The notes below the pieces were generated by a model. The model did not search any database and was not told the DNA's origin. It saw nothing but the letters and a program-made list of their open reading frames with translations. From Amyelois transitella (Eukaryota; Arthropoda; Insecta; Lepidoptera; Pyralidae): a DNA stretch of 64,000 nt. Positions 10,252 through 21,505 of this stretch are shown here, piece by piece; the first letter of the stretch is position 1, and each line of letters opens with the position of its first letter. The position numbers and the translations under genes were made by a program. Location: the NCBI RefSeq assembly GCF_032362555.1, contig NC_083527.1, forward strand, positions 1,240,001-1,304,000. Direction: 5' to 3'.

Positions 10252-11071
10252 CGATGGTTGATATGGCTAAATTAAGATACGTATTTCAAGAACTAATACC
10301 ACATATACTTGATAGATTTTTATTTCTTACGGAATAAGACAGTCAAGATATTTAACACAACACACTTTTTTAAATAATAATATCACTTCTCACACGGAAA
10401 TTATGATTCACGTTTTCTTTCTCAAATATTTAGAAAGTACCTACCTTAAATGGTGGTCAGGTTTTTGGTATACATAGAATAATACACATTTCTGTATTTA
10501 GGTATGTATTTTTAAAAAGGAATACCTACATAAGCATTTATCTTTTATAAAAAGTCAAGAAATGCTGAAAATAAAAGCGAGTAATTGTACATGATATTTT
10601 GATTCAAATAAAGTACATAATACATTACATCTTCTTCTTTCTTTTTTTTTATTTCGTATTTATATGTTTTATTGGTTTTTATACATAAGCATAAAGCATA
10701 TAGCCTAAAGTGTTTATTTTCCAAACATGCACATATGGGCGCCCATTGTACTAATTCAAATTTAATATCCCATAGTAACAAAAATATTTATTCACTCATA
10801 TTACACATAAAAACTGAAGAATTGTGAATGCCTGTGTATCTGCGGCCGTGATAAGAGAAAAATTTTAGGCAATAGCAAGCAGAAAATCTAGTATCTGCCT
10901 TTCCCTCTGGGAAAGAGGTGAGGTAACTTCTAAACTAACTCCTCGAATCATTGTTCTTGCACTTTTAGTTCTAATTCCTAAACCCACCTTTTCAGACATT
11001 CACAAGAAAAAAAATTAGTGCTCATAGTCTAATGTTTGTTTGTTGATTTGACCTTATTACAGGATTAAGAC
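10252..11071. other. No gene recognised
   Basis: AT-rich stretch between the tRNA and RABIF. The only hint of a repeat is an RTE-tail-like ctctgggaaagaggtgag near 10907. Confidence 0.5.
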
Positions 11072-11180
11072 ATATTCATACATACAAACATACATATGGT
11101 CACGTCTATATCCCTTGCGGGGTAGACAGAGCCAATAGTCTTGAAAAGACTGTATGGCCACGTTCAGCTATTTGGCTATA
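11072..11180 (-). mobile_element. RS1 SINE 3' half
   Basis: Tail repeats and the 3' block up to ttcagctatttgg, then truncated. It lies ~180 bp downstream of the RABIF stop. Confidence 0.8.
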
Positions 11181-11359
11181 TACATAGACATAATATATAG
11201 ACAGATACAGATTTTACAATATCTTCAATTTACATGCCTTTAGTCAGATACATACAATTTTGGACCACAAATAACTTCAGAACACTCATAATCTGATAAA
11301 AATTAGAACAAATTATTTTGCTTAATTTATATAATTTTCTTTTTCAATGTTAATATCTG

Positions 11360-11875
11360 TTAGCATTGTACAACTCTAGATAAAGCCACATAACTATGTT
11401 TACTGTCTGTCTCGAAATAACCGACGGGACCCGCGTCGCAATCCGCACAAGTTAAATACTTGTATGTATCAACTTGATGTGTGAACCCAATGTTTTCAAA
11501 TGTATACATATTTTCCACATGGAAGTAGCCTTTAATCATCTCCTTTTGTATTTCACCTTCTTTCCTGTTTACGTCTTGCTGCATAAGAGGTAATTCTTTC
11601 TGAAATCATTGGAAAACATGATTATGAGAATGGATACAGTTATTTGGTGTTAAAACATTTGTTAAAAGTTTTAACACGAATTTAATTATTTGTCACACAT
11701 TATTTAGAACATGATAAAGTAAGTATTTCACCTCCTGCGATATGTATGTAGCAGTTTTCTTTTCCAGTATTTTAGATCCACAAAATTTACATTTTACAAT
11801 GAGTTTGTTCTTCCCTTCTTCAACGTATTTTGTAGTGTCCTCGGACACTGCACTGCTGGCTTCCGTTTCAGACAT
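11360..11875 (-). CDS. RABIF: RABIF/MSS4 Rab-interacting factor
   Basis: Two exons, 11875-11732 and 11599-11360, join in phase 0 (donor GTGAAA, acceptor TTTCAG) to give 127 residues. MSS4 proteins bind exocytic Rab GTPases in the nucleotide-free state, acting as weak exchange factor and holdase in the cytosol. The zinc site is visible as C29-x2-C32 and C99-x2-C102. Recognisable family blocks are CKFCGS, the VENMYTFENIGFT region, CADC followed by GPVGY, and YVALSRV at the C-terminus. The length matches the usual ~125 residues. The start is the first methionine after an in-frame region with no further similarity. FAM192A lies divergently 2 kb away. The donor is non-consensus beyond GT, so the exact junction is the least certain point. 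Confidence 0.9.
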
Positions 11876-12805
11876 TATAAGAAAAAGAAACTCAATATTT
11901 AAGCAGCGTAAAGCTGTAGTTATTCATAGTATTGTTATTAATTTAAAATTATTTGTTTGTTTGCAATGCTAAATGAAATAAACTTATCCGGCACGGCAGC
12001 GGGAGGGTGGAAGCCAAGCCATGAAGCCACCATCCCAAAGCAAACGCAAATTTTTATTTTACCGACTTGATGACTGACTGATTACATTTTTTGGCATTGA
12101 CATTACGTATTCTTTTTTTGCAGCTTGGACACAGGTCACGGACCATGGAATCCGTTAGGTCCGATCAACGTTCTTTTTATATTTTGTGAGTTAAATTAAC
12201 CTACTTTACCCAGCTGAGTGAAAAATTACGGCAAAGTCGAAAGTCACTGTCACCGACTGTCACTAGTGTCACTCGTCAAGTCAAAATGTAAAGAGTATGA
12301 ATGCATATCACTACGTTTTATGAGTCTGAAATATCATATAAAAAAAAAAATTACTTTTGTACGAATCGAATTGGAAAAGTCTCACCAATATGAAGACCGC
12401 AAATAAAATTGACAATATTGTGCCAGTTTCAAGAAAAGGGGTATATTATAGATACATTCGCAAACATTTTTTAATTGGTTTAATTTTTTAATAACCACAT
12501 GGATAACATTTTTGTTTCTGCTGTTAGCTGGTTTTCATCGTCTTTCATGGCTGATATGAAAATTAGATAAAAAATTTTATGCATGTTTTGGATTGCACAA
12601 ATTAATTAATTTGTTATGAGATCTGAAAGTAAAATGGAGGTGTAAATAAAATGATGTGAGAAGCTTATTAGAAATCACAATTATAAAGGTGTTTTGCTAA
12701 ACTAGAGATAACATTGATATTATAAGTATACCTTAAAAGCTTTGCCTTCAATAAGTAGGTAGGTACATACATAATATTAATATAACTTATAAGCGTTTCC
12801 ATCAT
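11876..12805. promoter_or_regulatory. Upstream region of RABIF; no gene recognised
   Basis: This is the RABIF side of the 2-kb divergent interval between RABIF and FAM192A, so it should hold the RABIF promoter. I see no TATA box or other defined site that I can assign. Confidence 0.35.
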
Positions 12806-12982
12806 TACAAACTTGGGATTCTTTTTTAGGCGATGGGCTAGCAACCTGTCACTATTTGAATCTCAATTCTATCGTTAAGCCAAATAGCTGAACGTGGCCA
12901 TTCAGTCTTTTCAAGACTGTTGGCTCTGTCTACCCCGCAAGGGATATAGACGTGACCATATGTATGTATGTGTATGTATGTT
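12806..12982 (+). mobile_element. RS1 SINE copy, head truncated
   Basis: Starts at acaaacttgggattc and runs through the core and 3' block into a tatgtatgtgtatg tail. Core and tail are nearly consensus. Confidence 0.85.
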
Positions 12983-13352
12983 TCCATCATTAGATTAAAT
13001 TATAAACTGTCGACTTCCGCCCACGTCCCTACCCACGTGAAAAGATGTGTATGGAAAATTTCATGGAGATCATTTAAGTGAAAAACGAACAAACAAATAA
13101 AATTTCACATTTATGATATTAGTATATATTCTAATAAAATCATTTAATTTGCTACTTACTTTGAAATGAAAATTAATGGTCAAATAAGGTCATAATATTA
13201 CTTGTTTATCTTATTTTTTTTATAAAATTTATGATTAACACAGTTTTGTCACGCGGTAACAATATTAATCCTTACCAACATAAACTGGAAATCTCACCAT
13301 ATTATCTCCTTTTGTTTTGTTTTACAAATTTGTGTTACAAATATGAATTCAA

Positions 13353-13582
13353 CCATTCATGTAGTTACGTCTATATCCCTTGCGGGGTAGACAGAGCCAA
13401 CAGTCTTGTAAAGACTGATAGGCCACGTTCAGCTGTTTGGCTTTATGAAAGAATTGAGATTCAAATAGTGACAGGTCGCCCAAGTTTATAAGCTTATCCC
13501 TTAGTCACCTTTTACGACATCCATGGGAAAGAGATGGAGCCGTCCTATCAATTTTATATTTGTGCCGGGAACCATACGGCAC
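13353..13582 (-). mobile_element. RS1 SINE copy, near full length
   Basis: Tail cattcatgtag, 3' block, core (shortened) and the full head ending ccatacggcac. Confidence 0.85.
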
Positions 13583-13939
13583 ACAAATATGATTGCTTTA
13601 AGTGGCTCTGGTAGAAGCCAACTACATGTATAATTTTGACAAAGTTGCTTGAAAAATTAGCTTATATAAAAAGCTAATTTAAATCAATTTTGATTTCGAT
13701 TTTTGACATCAAACGGACGTCACGGTCATTGAGAAATGTCAATGCTTTGACGGCCAACATGGCGGATCTAATTCCTATTCGTTTCATACATTCCAAACGT
13801 TTTCCTTTGAGTTGTGACAGGCTGGTCTAATTGAATCGAATGAATAGCGAATGTTGTGGTTTTACATTTCGTTGCATATTTATCCGTTTATCGTGCTTAT
13901 CTTTTTATAGTTAAAACCTACGGAATTAAGCTAAACAAA

Positions 13940-16900
13940 ATGAGTTCTGGATTCATAACTGAAACTGAAATATTGGAAGCTAGACGTCGCCGGCAAGAGG
14001 AATGGGAAAAAGTCCGCACTGATGACCAGCCAAAAGGTTAAATGTTTTACGTTGTAGATTCTTTCAATTTTTGATTGTTATCGTTTACTATTTCCATATG
14101 ATGACACTAGATAGATCCTGTTATCAGTAAAGTTTGGTGAGTAGGCACTATAGAAATGAAATGTTTATTTATTTACCTTGCTGCGGTAAATTATTATTTC
14201 AGAGGCACCAGAAGAGCCCTATGATACTAGGCCTTTGTATCAGCGCCTTGAAGAACAGCGTATGAAGAAAGACGCCGAATATGAAGAGGCACATAAGCTT
14301 AGTGAGTTTACAAAGTACTTATTTAAAAAGAGAAATAAGGACTTACAAATATAATGTATGACGTAGGTATTATTTAATTATAAAAAGGACAATATTATTT
14401 TCATGCAAAGTTAAAAATAAATCTAGATATGTACCTACTTGTGTACCTTTTTATGACAAGTTTGACCATAAATAAAGTAAATATTGTACAAACATGCGGT
14501 TTCATTACGAAAACACCATCTCAGTTGGTAAAAAATGTGTCAAACTCAGTATTATTTGGTATTCAGGTTATGTCTGTTTTCTTTTTGTCTGTCACTAAAC
14601 TGCTGCTCCACCCACATTAAACTTAATTCCTGTTTTCCCTGTTCCCACGGGAATCTCCTGAGAAAATCTATTATACTCTAGCAGGTCAATGTCTGTGCCA
14701 AATTTTTTTGAAATTGACCTTGCAGATTATGAATTAATTTGATACCTAAACTCTTTCCTCTTTTCAACTAGTATGGTTTATCATTTCCTGTTCTTCCAGA
14801 GAATATGATCAGAGGCCTGGATGATGACGAGGTTGGATTCCTGGATCTGGTCGAGACGGCCAAGGCAAAAGCAGCGCAACAGATTTCCATTGAAGAACAG
14901 AGGGAGATGCAAGAGTTCAGGTGAATTTACTTGTTAAAATTGTAAAGAGAGAGATTGTCCCGATGCAAACCCTGTGCCCTACAGCTTTCCTGTGGATACA
15001 TACATATAATCATGTTCATATCCCTTGTGGGGTAGATAGAGCCAACAGACTCGAAAATACCCATAGGCCACGTTCAGCTGTTTATCTTGATGATAGAATT
15101 AAGATTAATATAGTAACAGGTTGCTAGCCCGTCGCCTAAAAGAAGAATACCAAGTTTATAAGCTATCCCTTGGCCATTACAACACTCATGGGAAAGAGAT
15201 GGAGTGGCCCTATTGGTGCCAGGAACCACATGGCACTGCCTGGAACCACATGGCACTACATAATTGAGAATGCAATTGGCAACAATTCGATGTGAGAACT
15301 TCTTACTAATCCTAAACGCACAGCAGCCTATCATAGGCTATCAATAGTTGAGTAAAACCAATAGTATCATTAATGTAGTTGATTTTCTTAATCAACTATT
15401 AATAGGCTTTTGTGATTTTTATTTTATTTTCATTTCATTCTTTCTTACTCATTAATTTAATTGCTTGTATATATGTTTTGACATTGAAATTTCAGAAAAT
15501 ACACAAATTATACTTAAAAGTTTTAAGAATTGTAATATTGATCTGAAGGGTTATTATGTTTATTATAATGTACAGGGAGAGAGTGTCGAACCTCGCGGAG
15601 AGCGAGGAGATGCTGCGCCTGCGCGCGCAGCTGGCGCCGGCGCGGCCGCCGCCCGCCGCGCCCGCGCACAGGAATAAGCTGCAGGGGGTGAGACGAATAT
15701 CATATTCATTCCCTTTAGGCTGGTTTTGTCCCGAGTCCCAATGGCAATATATGATATATCCAATATATCCAAAATAATAATAAAAATCATGTAATTATCA
15801 AAGTTTTAATCAAATTAAATGTCAAAAGTCAAATAAAATTAGTAACATTTAAAAACTAGTATGAAAATGCTGATCCTTGTGAAACACTTCACAAAATGCG
15901 ACTATCAATTTTTTAGGAAGCTTCCCTTGAAAAATAAAAAATAAACTAAATTTCGAGACCTTAAATAAAAACTGAGAATTTTCAAAAAACTGTAGTAAAT
16001 CTACAGTAAAAACTGTAGGGTTGGCTACGCTGGCTAGCAGTAGTGTATCTGAATGGCTCCTTGTAAATTGAAGAAAAAAATTTCGTTTATCCTGCTCGCA
16101 CTAGAGTTGTAAGTAATTTAGAAAGGAATTTACATAGAGGAAGCCGAAACATTAAATACATAATCACGTCCGTATCCCTTGCGGGGTCAATAAAACCTAA
16201 TAGTCTTGAAAAGACTAAAAGTCCATGTTCAGCTGTATGGGCTAGCAATCTGTCATTATCAGCTGAACGTGGCCTTTCAATCTTATCAACTTTATATGTA
16301 TAATGTACAGACGTGACTATATGTGTGTTCTATTAATTTTTTCAGGTAGTAGTAAGAAAAAGGAAAGCCAGCGAGCTGGAGAGTGAGAAAAAAGACGAAA
16401 CCCAAGTGCCCGCTAAAATCAATGGTGTTGTCAGGTAATTCAATAATACATACATACATAAAATCACGCCTCTTTCCCGGAGGGGTAGGCTACCTCTTTC
16501 CACTTGCCACGATCTCTGCATATTTCTTTCACTTCATCCGCATTCATAACTCTTTTCATGCAAGCTCGGCGGTTAAATAATCTATACTAATATTATAAAG
16601 CTGAAGAGTTTGTTTGTTTGAAAGCGATTATCTCAGGAACTACTGGCTCGAATTTGAAAAATTCTTTTTGCGTTAAATAGACCATTTATCGAGGAAGGCT
16701 TTAGGCTATATTATAACATCATAACAACTATAAGTAGCAAAGTATAATGGAAAATGTGAAAAAAAAGGGAAAATTATTCATCCTTGACGGCTTCAATGAT
16801 GCCTACATATCCGGTAACATTATACATACATATATTTTAACATGTGTTTTCCTTCAAGTGCAACATTGTATTTACTCACTATACCTACTTATTTCTTAAT

Positions 16901-18070
16901 ATTTTTATCAACAGCAATAACAAACAAAATGGCGACGTCTCTCCCGGTGCGCAGGCGCAGGCGGCGGGCGCGATGCGCTGCGTCGGCGTGCTGCCCGGGC
17001 TCGGCCATTACGACACCGACAGCTCGAGCGACACCGATGACTCCAGTGACATTGACAGCGATGAGGTATTGTTTCATTTTAATTTATATTATATGATATT
17101 CGAACAAATATTTGCAGTAATTACATACAAACTTACAGTTATAATTTATAATGTCTTTATCCCTTACCGGGTAGACAGAGCCAACAGTCTCGCAAAGACT
17201 GAAAGGCCATACATACATATGGTCATGTCTATATCCCTTGTGGGGTAGACAGAGCCAACAGTCTTGATAAGACTGATAGGCCACGCTCAGATATTTGGCT
17301 TAATAATAGAATTGAGATTCAAATAGCGACAGGTTAAAAACTTTCTGATATTAGCGTAATAATATTATAATATAAACATTGTGGCGACATCTCTACGCCA
17401 CAAGTCACAACAGCCAGTAATATCAGCCATGATCAGATGCTATCAGCCAATAACAGCTGAGAGTCTAAATCGCGCAAGCAATGTTTTCATCAAGCAAGGA
17501 GCATATATATATATACAACCTCCGACTCAGCATCGTCTGTCGCGCGGTTCCCTAGACATAACACTTAGTCTTAAGGAGGGACTTTCCTTTGCGGCGGTCG
17601 GGCTCGAATCATCGCTCCTGCTACAGCCGTTTCTCCTTTTGATATTAGTACTTTTGAATCACAGATTAATCTGCGGTATGCATGGTTTATATAAATAAAT
17701 ATATGTATACGGGACAAATTACACTGGTTGAGTTAGCCTCGAAGTAAGTTCGAGACTTGTGTTACGAGATACTAACTCAACGATACTATATTTTATAATA
17801 AATACTTATATAGATAAACATCCAAGGCTCAGGCCAATCAGAAAAAAGTAGTAATTATTTTCTCATCATGCCCTGGCCGGGATTCCAACCCAGGACCTCC
17901 GGTGTCACAGACAAGCGTACTACCGCTGCGCCACAGAGGCCGTCATATATGTTTTGTATGTTTATATTAAATTTAGGTAATATTCTCTTTTGCAGAATGA
18001 CAAATGTTGCAAAAGAGATTTGCTTGGACGAAGGCCGGAGGAAAAACGAAAGGACGAAGATAAGAGTTAG
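13940..18070 (+). CDS. FAM192A: FAM192A/PSME3IP1 (NIP30-like) nuclear protein
   Basis: Seven exons: 13940-14036, 14203-14301, 14800-14920, 15576-15687, 16346-16434, 16915-17065, 17996-18070. All have GT-AG borders and consistent phases, giving 247 residues. The N-terminal block is diagnostic of the NIP30/FAM192A family: FITETE, then RRRRQEEWEKVR at 15-26, PLYQRLEEQ, and NMIRGLDDDE at 66-75. A basic KVVVRKRKA-like stretch and an acidic serine/aspartate tail (DTDSSSDTDDSS) follow. In vertebrates this protein binds the PA28-gamma (PSME3) proteasome activator in the nucleus, and the acidic tail is phosphorylated by CK2. The frame is open upstream of 13940, but similarity starts at that methionine. 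Exons 4 and 6 are markedly GC-rich. An AATAAA occurs at 18441. Confidence 0.92.
14997..15256 (-). mobile_element. RS1 SINE copy with duplicated head end
   Basis: Complete copy in FAM192A intron 3. The terminal ggaaccacatggcac block is present twice in tandem at 15220-15256. Confidence 0.8.
16158..16245 (-). mobile_element. RS1 3' half
   Basis: Tail and 3' block, diverged, in FAM192A intron 4. It faces the next fragment. Confidence 0.65.
16247..16331 (+). mobile_element. RS1 3' fragment at FAM192A exon 5 acceptor
   Basis: Core and tail pieces (cagctgaacgtggcc, agacgtgactatatgtgtg) end 15 nt before exon 5, in the sense orientation. Confidence 0.6.
16443..16574 (-). mobile_element. RTE LINE 3'-end fragment
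   Basis: Tail catacatacataaaatcacgcc, then ~110 bp of the RTE C-terminal coding region. It stops at ctcggcggtt, the same breakpoint as the copy at 23093-23235. Confidence 0.85.
16580..16810 (+). mobile_element. HelA element, 3' end missing
   Basis: The 5' terminus and most of the body are present. It loses similarity after cttcaatgatgccta, before the hairpin and CTAG. Confidence 0.75.
17144..17334 (-). mobile_element. Two nested RS1 copies
   Basis: An RS1 3' piece (17144-17209) is followed immediately by a second RS1 with its own catacatatgg tail (17209-17334, head truncated). This indicates insertion of one copy into another. Confidence 0.75.
17379..17670 (+). repeat. LTR-like dispersed repeat, copy 1
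   Basis: The blocks gcgacatctct, ctatcagccaataacag, agtctaaatcgcgcaagcaa, catcgtctgtcgcgcggttccc and gcggtcg occur in the same order at 57145-57371. Length and layout suggest a solo LTR, but no termini or primer site are clear. Confidence 0.6.
17692..17940 (-). mobile_element. tS1 tRNA-derived SINE
   Basis: Full-length copy in FAM192A intron 6 with a mutated B box (gattccaaccc in forward text) and a TAAATA tail. It ends 55 nt before exon 7. Confidence 0.85.
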
Positions 18071-18122
18071 ATATTTATAGTAATACAAGTACTATCTACA
18101 TATTGTTTTAAACATACTTATA

Positions 18123-18306
18123 TCACTACATAGTATAAAACAAAGTCGCTATTTTAGTCTGTTTGTCTGTATGCTTAAATCTTTAAAATTACGCAACGGA
18201 TTTTGATGCGGGTTTTTGTAACAGGTAGAGTGATTCAAGAGAAAGGTTTTTATGTATAATAACATTTATAATTTTGCACCCGTGCGAAGCCGGGGCGGGT
18301 CGCTAG
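18123..18306 (+). mobile_element. HelB Helitron-like element, full length
   Basis: Starts TCACTACATAGTATAAAAC, ends in a GC-rich hairpin region (gcacccgtgcgaagccggggc) and CTAG. Lies just after the FAM192A stop. Reverse-orientation copy at 42271-42455. Confidence 0.75.
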
Positions 18307-18440
18307 TATGAAATAATTTAAGCAAGATTCTCTGTATAATCTGTTTTTAGGCATCCGAAGCCGATGGGTGAAATTAAAATCAATATTGTATTTCAGAAAA
18401 TAGGCCTTTCCAGGCCCATTTTAACGTCATTTTACATTTC

Positions 18441-18446
18441 AATAAA
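18441..18446 (+). terminator. Candidate poly(A) signal of FAM192A
   Basis: AATAAA 371 bp after the stop codon. A HelB copy lies between them. A second AATAAA near 18807 is an alternative. Confidence 0.4.
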
Positions 18447-18461
18447 TTTATGTTATAACTT

Positions 18462-18620
18462 AATATTATAAATGCGAAAGTTTGCGAGTATGTCAGGATG
18501 TCAGTATAGATGTTTGTTACTCTTTCACGCAAAAACTACTGAACCGATTACGATGAAATATATGGTATGTAGGACGCTGAAGACCCAAAATAACATACAG
18601 GCTACTTTTAATCCCGGAGC
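18462..18620 (+). mobile_element. HelC Helitron-like element, 5' part
   Basis: Starts at the aatattataaatgcgaaagtt block and carries the aactactgaaccgattacgatg body. The 3' hairpin is replaced by reversed HelA sequence. Confidence 0.7.
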
Positions 18621-18639
18621 TCCCACGAACCACGAACAC

Positions 18640-18714
18640 GAATCAGTAGTTGCTGAGATTAGCGCGTTCAAACAAACAAACAAACTCTTCAGCTTTATAA
18701 TATTAGTATAGATT
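18640..18714 (-). mobile_element. HelA 5' end, fused to HelC
   Basis: The reverse-orientation HelA start (gcgcgttcaaacaaacaaac ... tataatattagtataga) directly follows the truncated HelC. Confidence 0.7.
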
Positions 18715-18949
18715 TGAAAACCGGAATTCAAAATTGTTTACCCGGGAATTTCGGAAAATATTATAACCTAGGGGTAATTGCTATGATATGTTTATTATGT
18801 ATTAAGTTAATAAAGTTATTATTAGAAATAAACTGTTCATTTAAGTTTTATTCTATTAACTCATTATTGCGCTACAATACATAAATTTATTCACGAAGAA
18901 GGATGTTATATTTTTTAGAAAAAACAGTCATACCCCATACAATCATGCA

Positions 18950-19194
18950 TTACGTATAATCACGTCTATATCCATTGCGGGATAGACAGAGCCAATGGTC
19001 TTGAAAAGTCTGATAGGCCACGTTCAGCTTAATGATAAAATTGTGATTCAAATAGTGACAGGTTGCTAGCCCATCACCTAAAAAAACAATCGCAAGTTTA
19101 TAAGAATATCTCTTAGTCGTATTTTACGACATCCATGGGAAAGGGATGGAGTGGTCCTATTTTGTTTCTATTGGTGCCGGGAACCACACGGCAC
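18950..19194 (-). mobile_element. RS1 SINE copy, full length
   Basis: Tail, 3' block, core and head ending cacggcac. It lies between the convergent ends of FAM192A and gene A. Confidence 0.85.
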
Positions 19195-19300
19195 TTATTA
19201 TTAGCTCATAAAAACATAAGACCTACTACTGATTAATTTGCTTTACATGAACAAGGTGAATGGGCCATACCCGTAGACCCACTAAGAATATAATTTCAAG

Positions 19301-19331
19301 AAGATCTTGAATTATAATAATTCAAGATCTT
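19301..19331. repeat. 31-nt hairpin in gene A alternative 3' UTR
   Basis: Fifteen-base arms (AAGATCTTGAATTAT and its complement) around a single A. It lies 76-106 nt after the exon 14b stop codon. Confidence 0.9.
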
Positions 19332-19333
19332 AG

Positions 19334-19359
19334 ACATTAAAAATAATTATTTTTAATGT
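19334..19359. repeat. 26-nt perfect palindrome in alternative 3' UTR
   Basis: ACATTAAAAATAA followed immediately by its reverse complement. It is separated by 2 nt from the 31-nt hairpin. Confidence 0.9.
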
Positions 19360-19406
19360 TGGTACGAATTATATGAATTTTAGCCTCGTGTCAAATTCAT
19401 ATCATG

Positions 19407-20475
19407 TTAATCGTCTTCCGTGTGGGGAATATCAATTTTTTTTCTTCTATTCCTGAAAAATAACAAACAAATTATTTATTTTATTTGAATTTGTGCAAAA
19501 ATACTTTTTTGTGTGTTTGTGTCGCGATAACTCCTGAATCGAGATTGGATTTTGGTGAAATTTGGTTAGTCTTCTACATACATATATACATATGGTCACG
19601 TCTATATCCCTTGCGGGGTAGACAGAGCCAACAGTCTTGAAAAGACTGAATGGCCACGTTCAGCTATTTGGCTTAATGATAGAATTGAGATTAAAACTTA
19701 ATGATAGATTGCCGTGTGGTTACCGGCACCAATACAAAAAAGAATAGGACCACTCCATCTCTTTCCCACAGATATCGTAAAAGGCGACTAAGGCGATAGG
19801 CTTACAAACTTGGGATTCTTTTTAAGGCGTTGGGTTAGCAACCTGTCACTATTTTAGTCTTCTACTTGGTTACATACTCGCCTCTCTATAGAGGAGCCCG
19901 GGGTGCGCCTTTACGATTCTGGATTGGGTAAGTCATTTTTTACACAAAACAATCCCACCTATTCTCCGCAATCTTTGAAGAGGAACAAAACTCATCATCA
20001 TCTACAATATCAAAGTTTTTGCGGCATAAAAGGTAGATTAAATTAAAGAAACGTAAAGTGCCGTGTGGTTCCCGGCACCAATACAAAAAGAATAGGACCA
20101 CTACATCTCTTTCCCATGGATGTCGTAAAAGGCGACTAAGGGATAGGCTTACAAACTTGGGATTCTTTTTTAGGCGATGGGCTAGCAACCTGTCACTATT
20201 TGAATCTCAATTCTATCATTAAGCCAAATAGCTGAACGTGGGCATTCATTTATGTATTAAAGAAACGTAAAAAAAATAATATAAGTTCATAAAATTTTAC
20301 ACAAGATGGCGCTGAAAATAATCGCGAGGCCTTACTACCGTCAAATACTTCAAACTGACCTTTTCGGATGCGGCTCCTTCAGATGCACAGTTCGATAATG
20401 CAATTGCTGACTGTTGGATTGCGTAAAACGTTTGCCGCATATGGTACAGGGGTAGGGACGTTCCCCCGTATGAGT
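19407..20475 (-). CDS. Gene A alternative last exons 13b and 14b
   Basis: Exon 13b (20475-20360, 116 nt, acceptor TTCCAG, donor GTCAGT) and exon 14b (19452-19407, stop TAA) duplicate exons 13a and 14a of gene A in length, phase and order. 13b encodes an HTGERPYPC linker and a tenth C2H2 finger (C-x2-C-x12-H-x4-H) ending LKEPHPK. 14b encodes RNRRKK and a short acidic tail ending TEDD. Both are free of stops and fit exon 12 in frame, so they could make an alternative C-terminus of 669 residues. 13b is closer to gene B exon 13 than 13a is. It may instead be the surviving 3' end of a lost tandem gene copy. Joining 13a to 13b would break the frame, so the modules must be used as alternatives. Confidence 0.8.
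19575..19695 (-). mobile_element. RS1 3' half
   Basis: Tail, 3' block and the start of the core. Breaks off into an oppositely oriented head at 19711. Confidence 0.75.
19711..19858 (+). mobile_element. RS1 head half
   Basis: gccgtgtggttaccggcacc head through ctgtcactatttt. Tail missing. In 14b-gene sense it is antisense. Confidence 0.75.
19870..19985 (-). repeat. repD fragment
   Basis: Shares tacgattctggattgggtaag and tctccgcaatctttg blocks with the repD copy at 50222-50410. Confidence 0.5.
20058..20250 (+). mobile_element. RS1 copy, tail missing
   Basis: Complete consensus-like head and core, ending at gctgaacgtgggcattca. Lies in the intron between exons 13b and 14b. Confidence 0.85.
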
Positions 20476-20486
20476 CTGGAATTAGA

Positions 20487-20577
20487 TTAAAAAATAAATA
20501 TATACGAAACAAACAAGTTACCTATATTGAGTTAGTACCGAAGTAAGTTCGAAACTTGTGTTATGGGATACTATCTG
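20487..20577 (-). mobile_element. tS1 3' end at exon 13b acceptor
   Basis: The tS1 body block (gagttagtaccgaagtaagttcgaaacttg) and AT-rich tail run in the gene A sense direction. The tail ends about 10 nt before the exon 13b acceptor, so it forms the region expected to hold the branch point and pyrimidine tract. Confidence 0.7.
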
Positions 20578-20589
20578 AATGATGATACC

Positions 20590-20765
20590 TATAGAAAAGA
20601 ATAGAATAGATTTATTTTCAAAATTGGATACAAGGTATCACTTATTGACGTCACATAACTTAAATCTAATTATAACTACTACCGCTCCCAAAGCGCATGT
20701 GTAGAAGAAGCGGCGGAACAAACTACACTGCAGCATTTTCATCGGACGTCAATTTACAAATAAAG
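20590..20765 (+). repeat. E1 dispersed repeat, copy 1
   Basis: The agaatagaatagatttatttt start, caaggtatcacttattgacg and gaagcggcggaacaaac blocks recur almost unchanged at 52848-53020. Related to E2 by the gcagaagaagcgg motif. Confidence 0.7.
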
Positions 20766-21394
20766 ATCTCTTAAATCTTAATCCCTATGCTTTTGGTTTG
20801 TACAGAGTTGTTTATATTTTTCTGTAGACGACTGTACATAGGACTAGCAAATAAGAAGGTCATTCCTGATAATCCTCGATTAGTGACTTTTATAGAGGGT
20901 TAAACCGTAACCTTTGAAAGAGAATTACTCTTTTGGTAGGTTTTAGGAAAAAAAAAAACAAATTTCAGATATTATAATAATTTTATTAAGTACTACATTA
21001 TTGCATATCTTCTTATAAATATTACAGAAATACTGTTTAGAAATTGCACTGGTTTTTCTTATATAAAAAAAATATTATAAATGCAATGAGTATTATAAAA
21101 ATTCACTTATATAAATTATTTAGGCGGATAAACAAATTTCTGAGAATAAGTTTTATATAAAAAAAATTGTATCTACTGGCAATAAAACGCATAACCCAGT
21201 GATCTACAGGACTATAAATATACACATAGCGAAAACTACAAAGTAATTATTGCGAAACTTTGCAGCAAATTAATTATTGGTTAGTTGATACTTATCATAA
21301 ATCACAAAAATGAAATTTTCTTAGTATTAGAAATATGATTTCGATGAAAAATTAAATAGTTGAAAAAAAAAGTGTTTGGTTGACTGGAAGAAAT
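20766..21394. other. No gene recognised
   Basis: Very AT-rich. A possible gene A (14a form) poly(A) signal AATAAA on the reverse strand lies near 20985. Confidence 0.4.
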
Positions 21395-21505
21395 CCCAAT
21401 TGGGATAAATCCGCCATTGTGCTACATATTCTTCTAAATCCAATGATTGTTTTGTAATTTGTTATATTTATTTTTGTGTGCAATAAAAATTTTACAAAAA
21501 AACAA
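21395..21505 (+). mobile_element. Jockey-type LINE 3' UTR fragment
   Basis: aaatcccaattgggataaatccgccattg followed by gtgcaataaaaatt. This resembles the 3' UTR and poly(A) signal seen at 24296, 26925, 30705 and 55965. Confidence 0.5.

Noticed and set aside
13856-13939. N-terminal extension of FAM192A from an upstream methionine
   Set aside because: The extra residues look like translated leader, and family similarity begins at the methionine at 13940.
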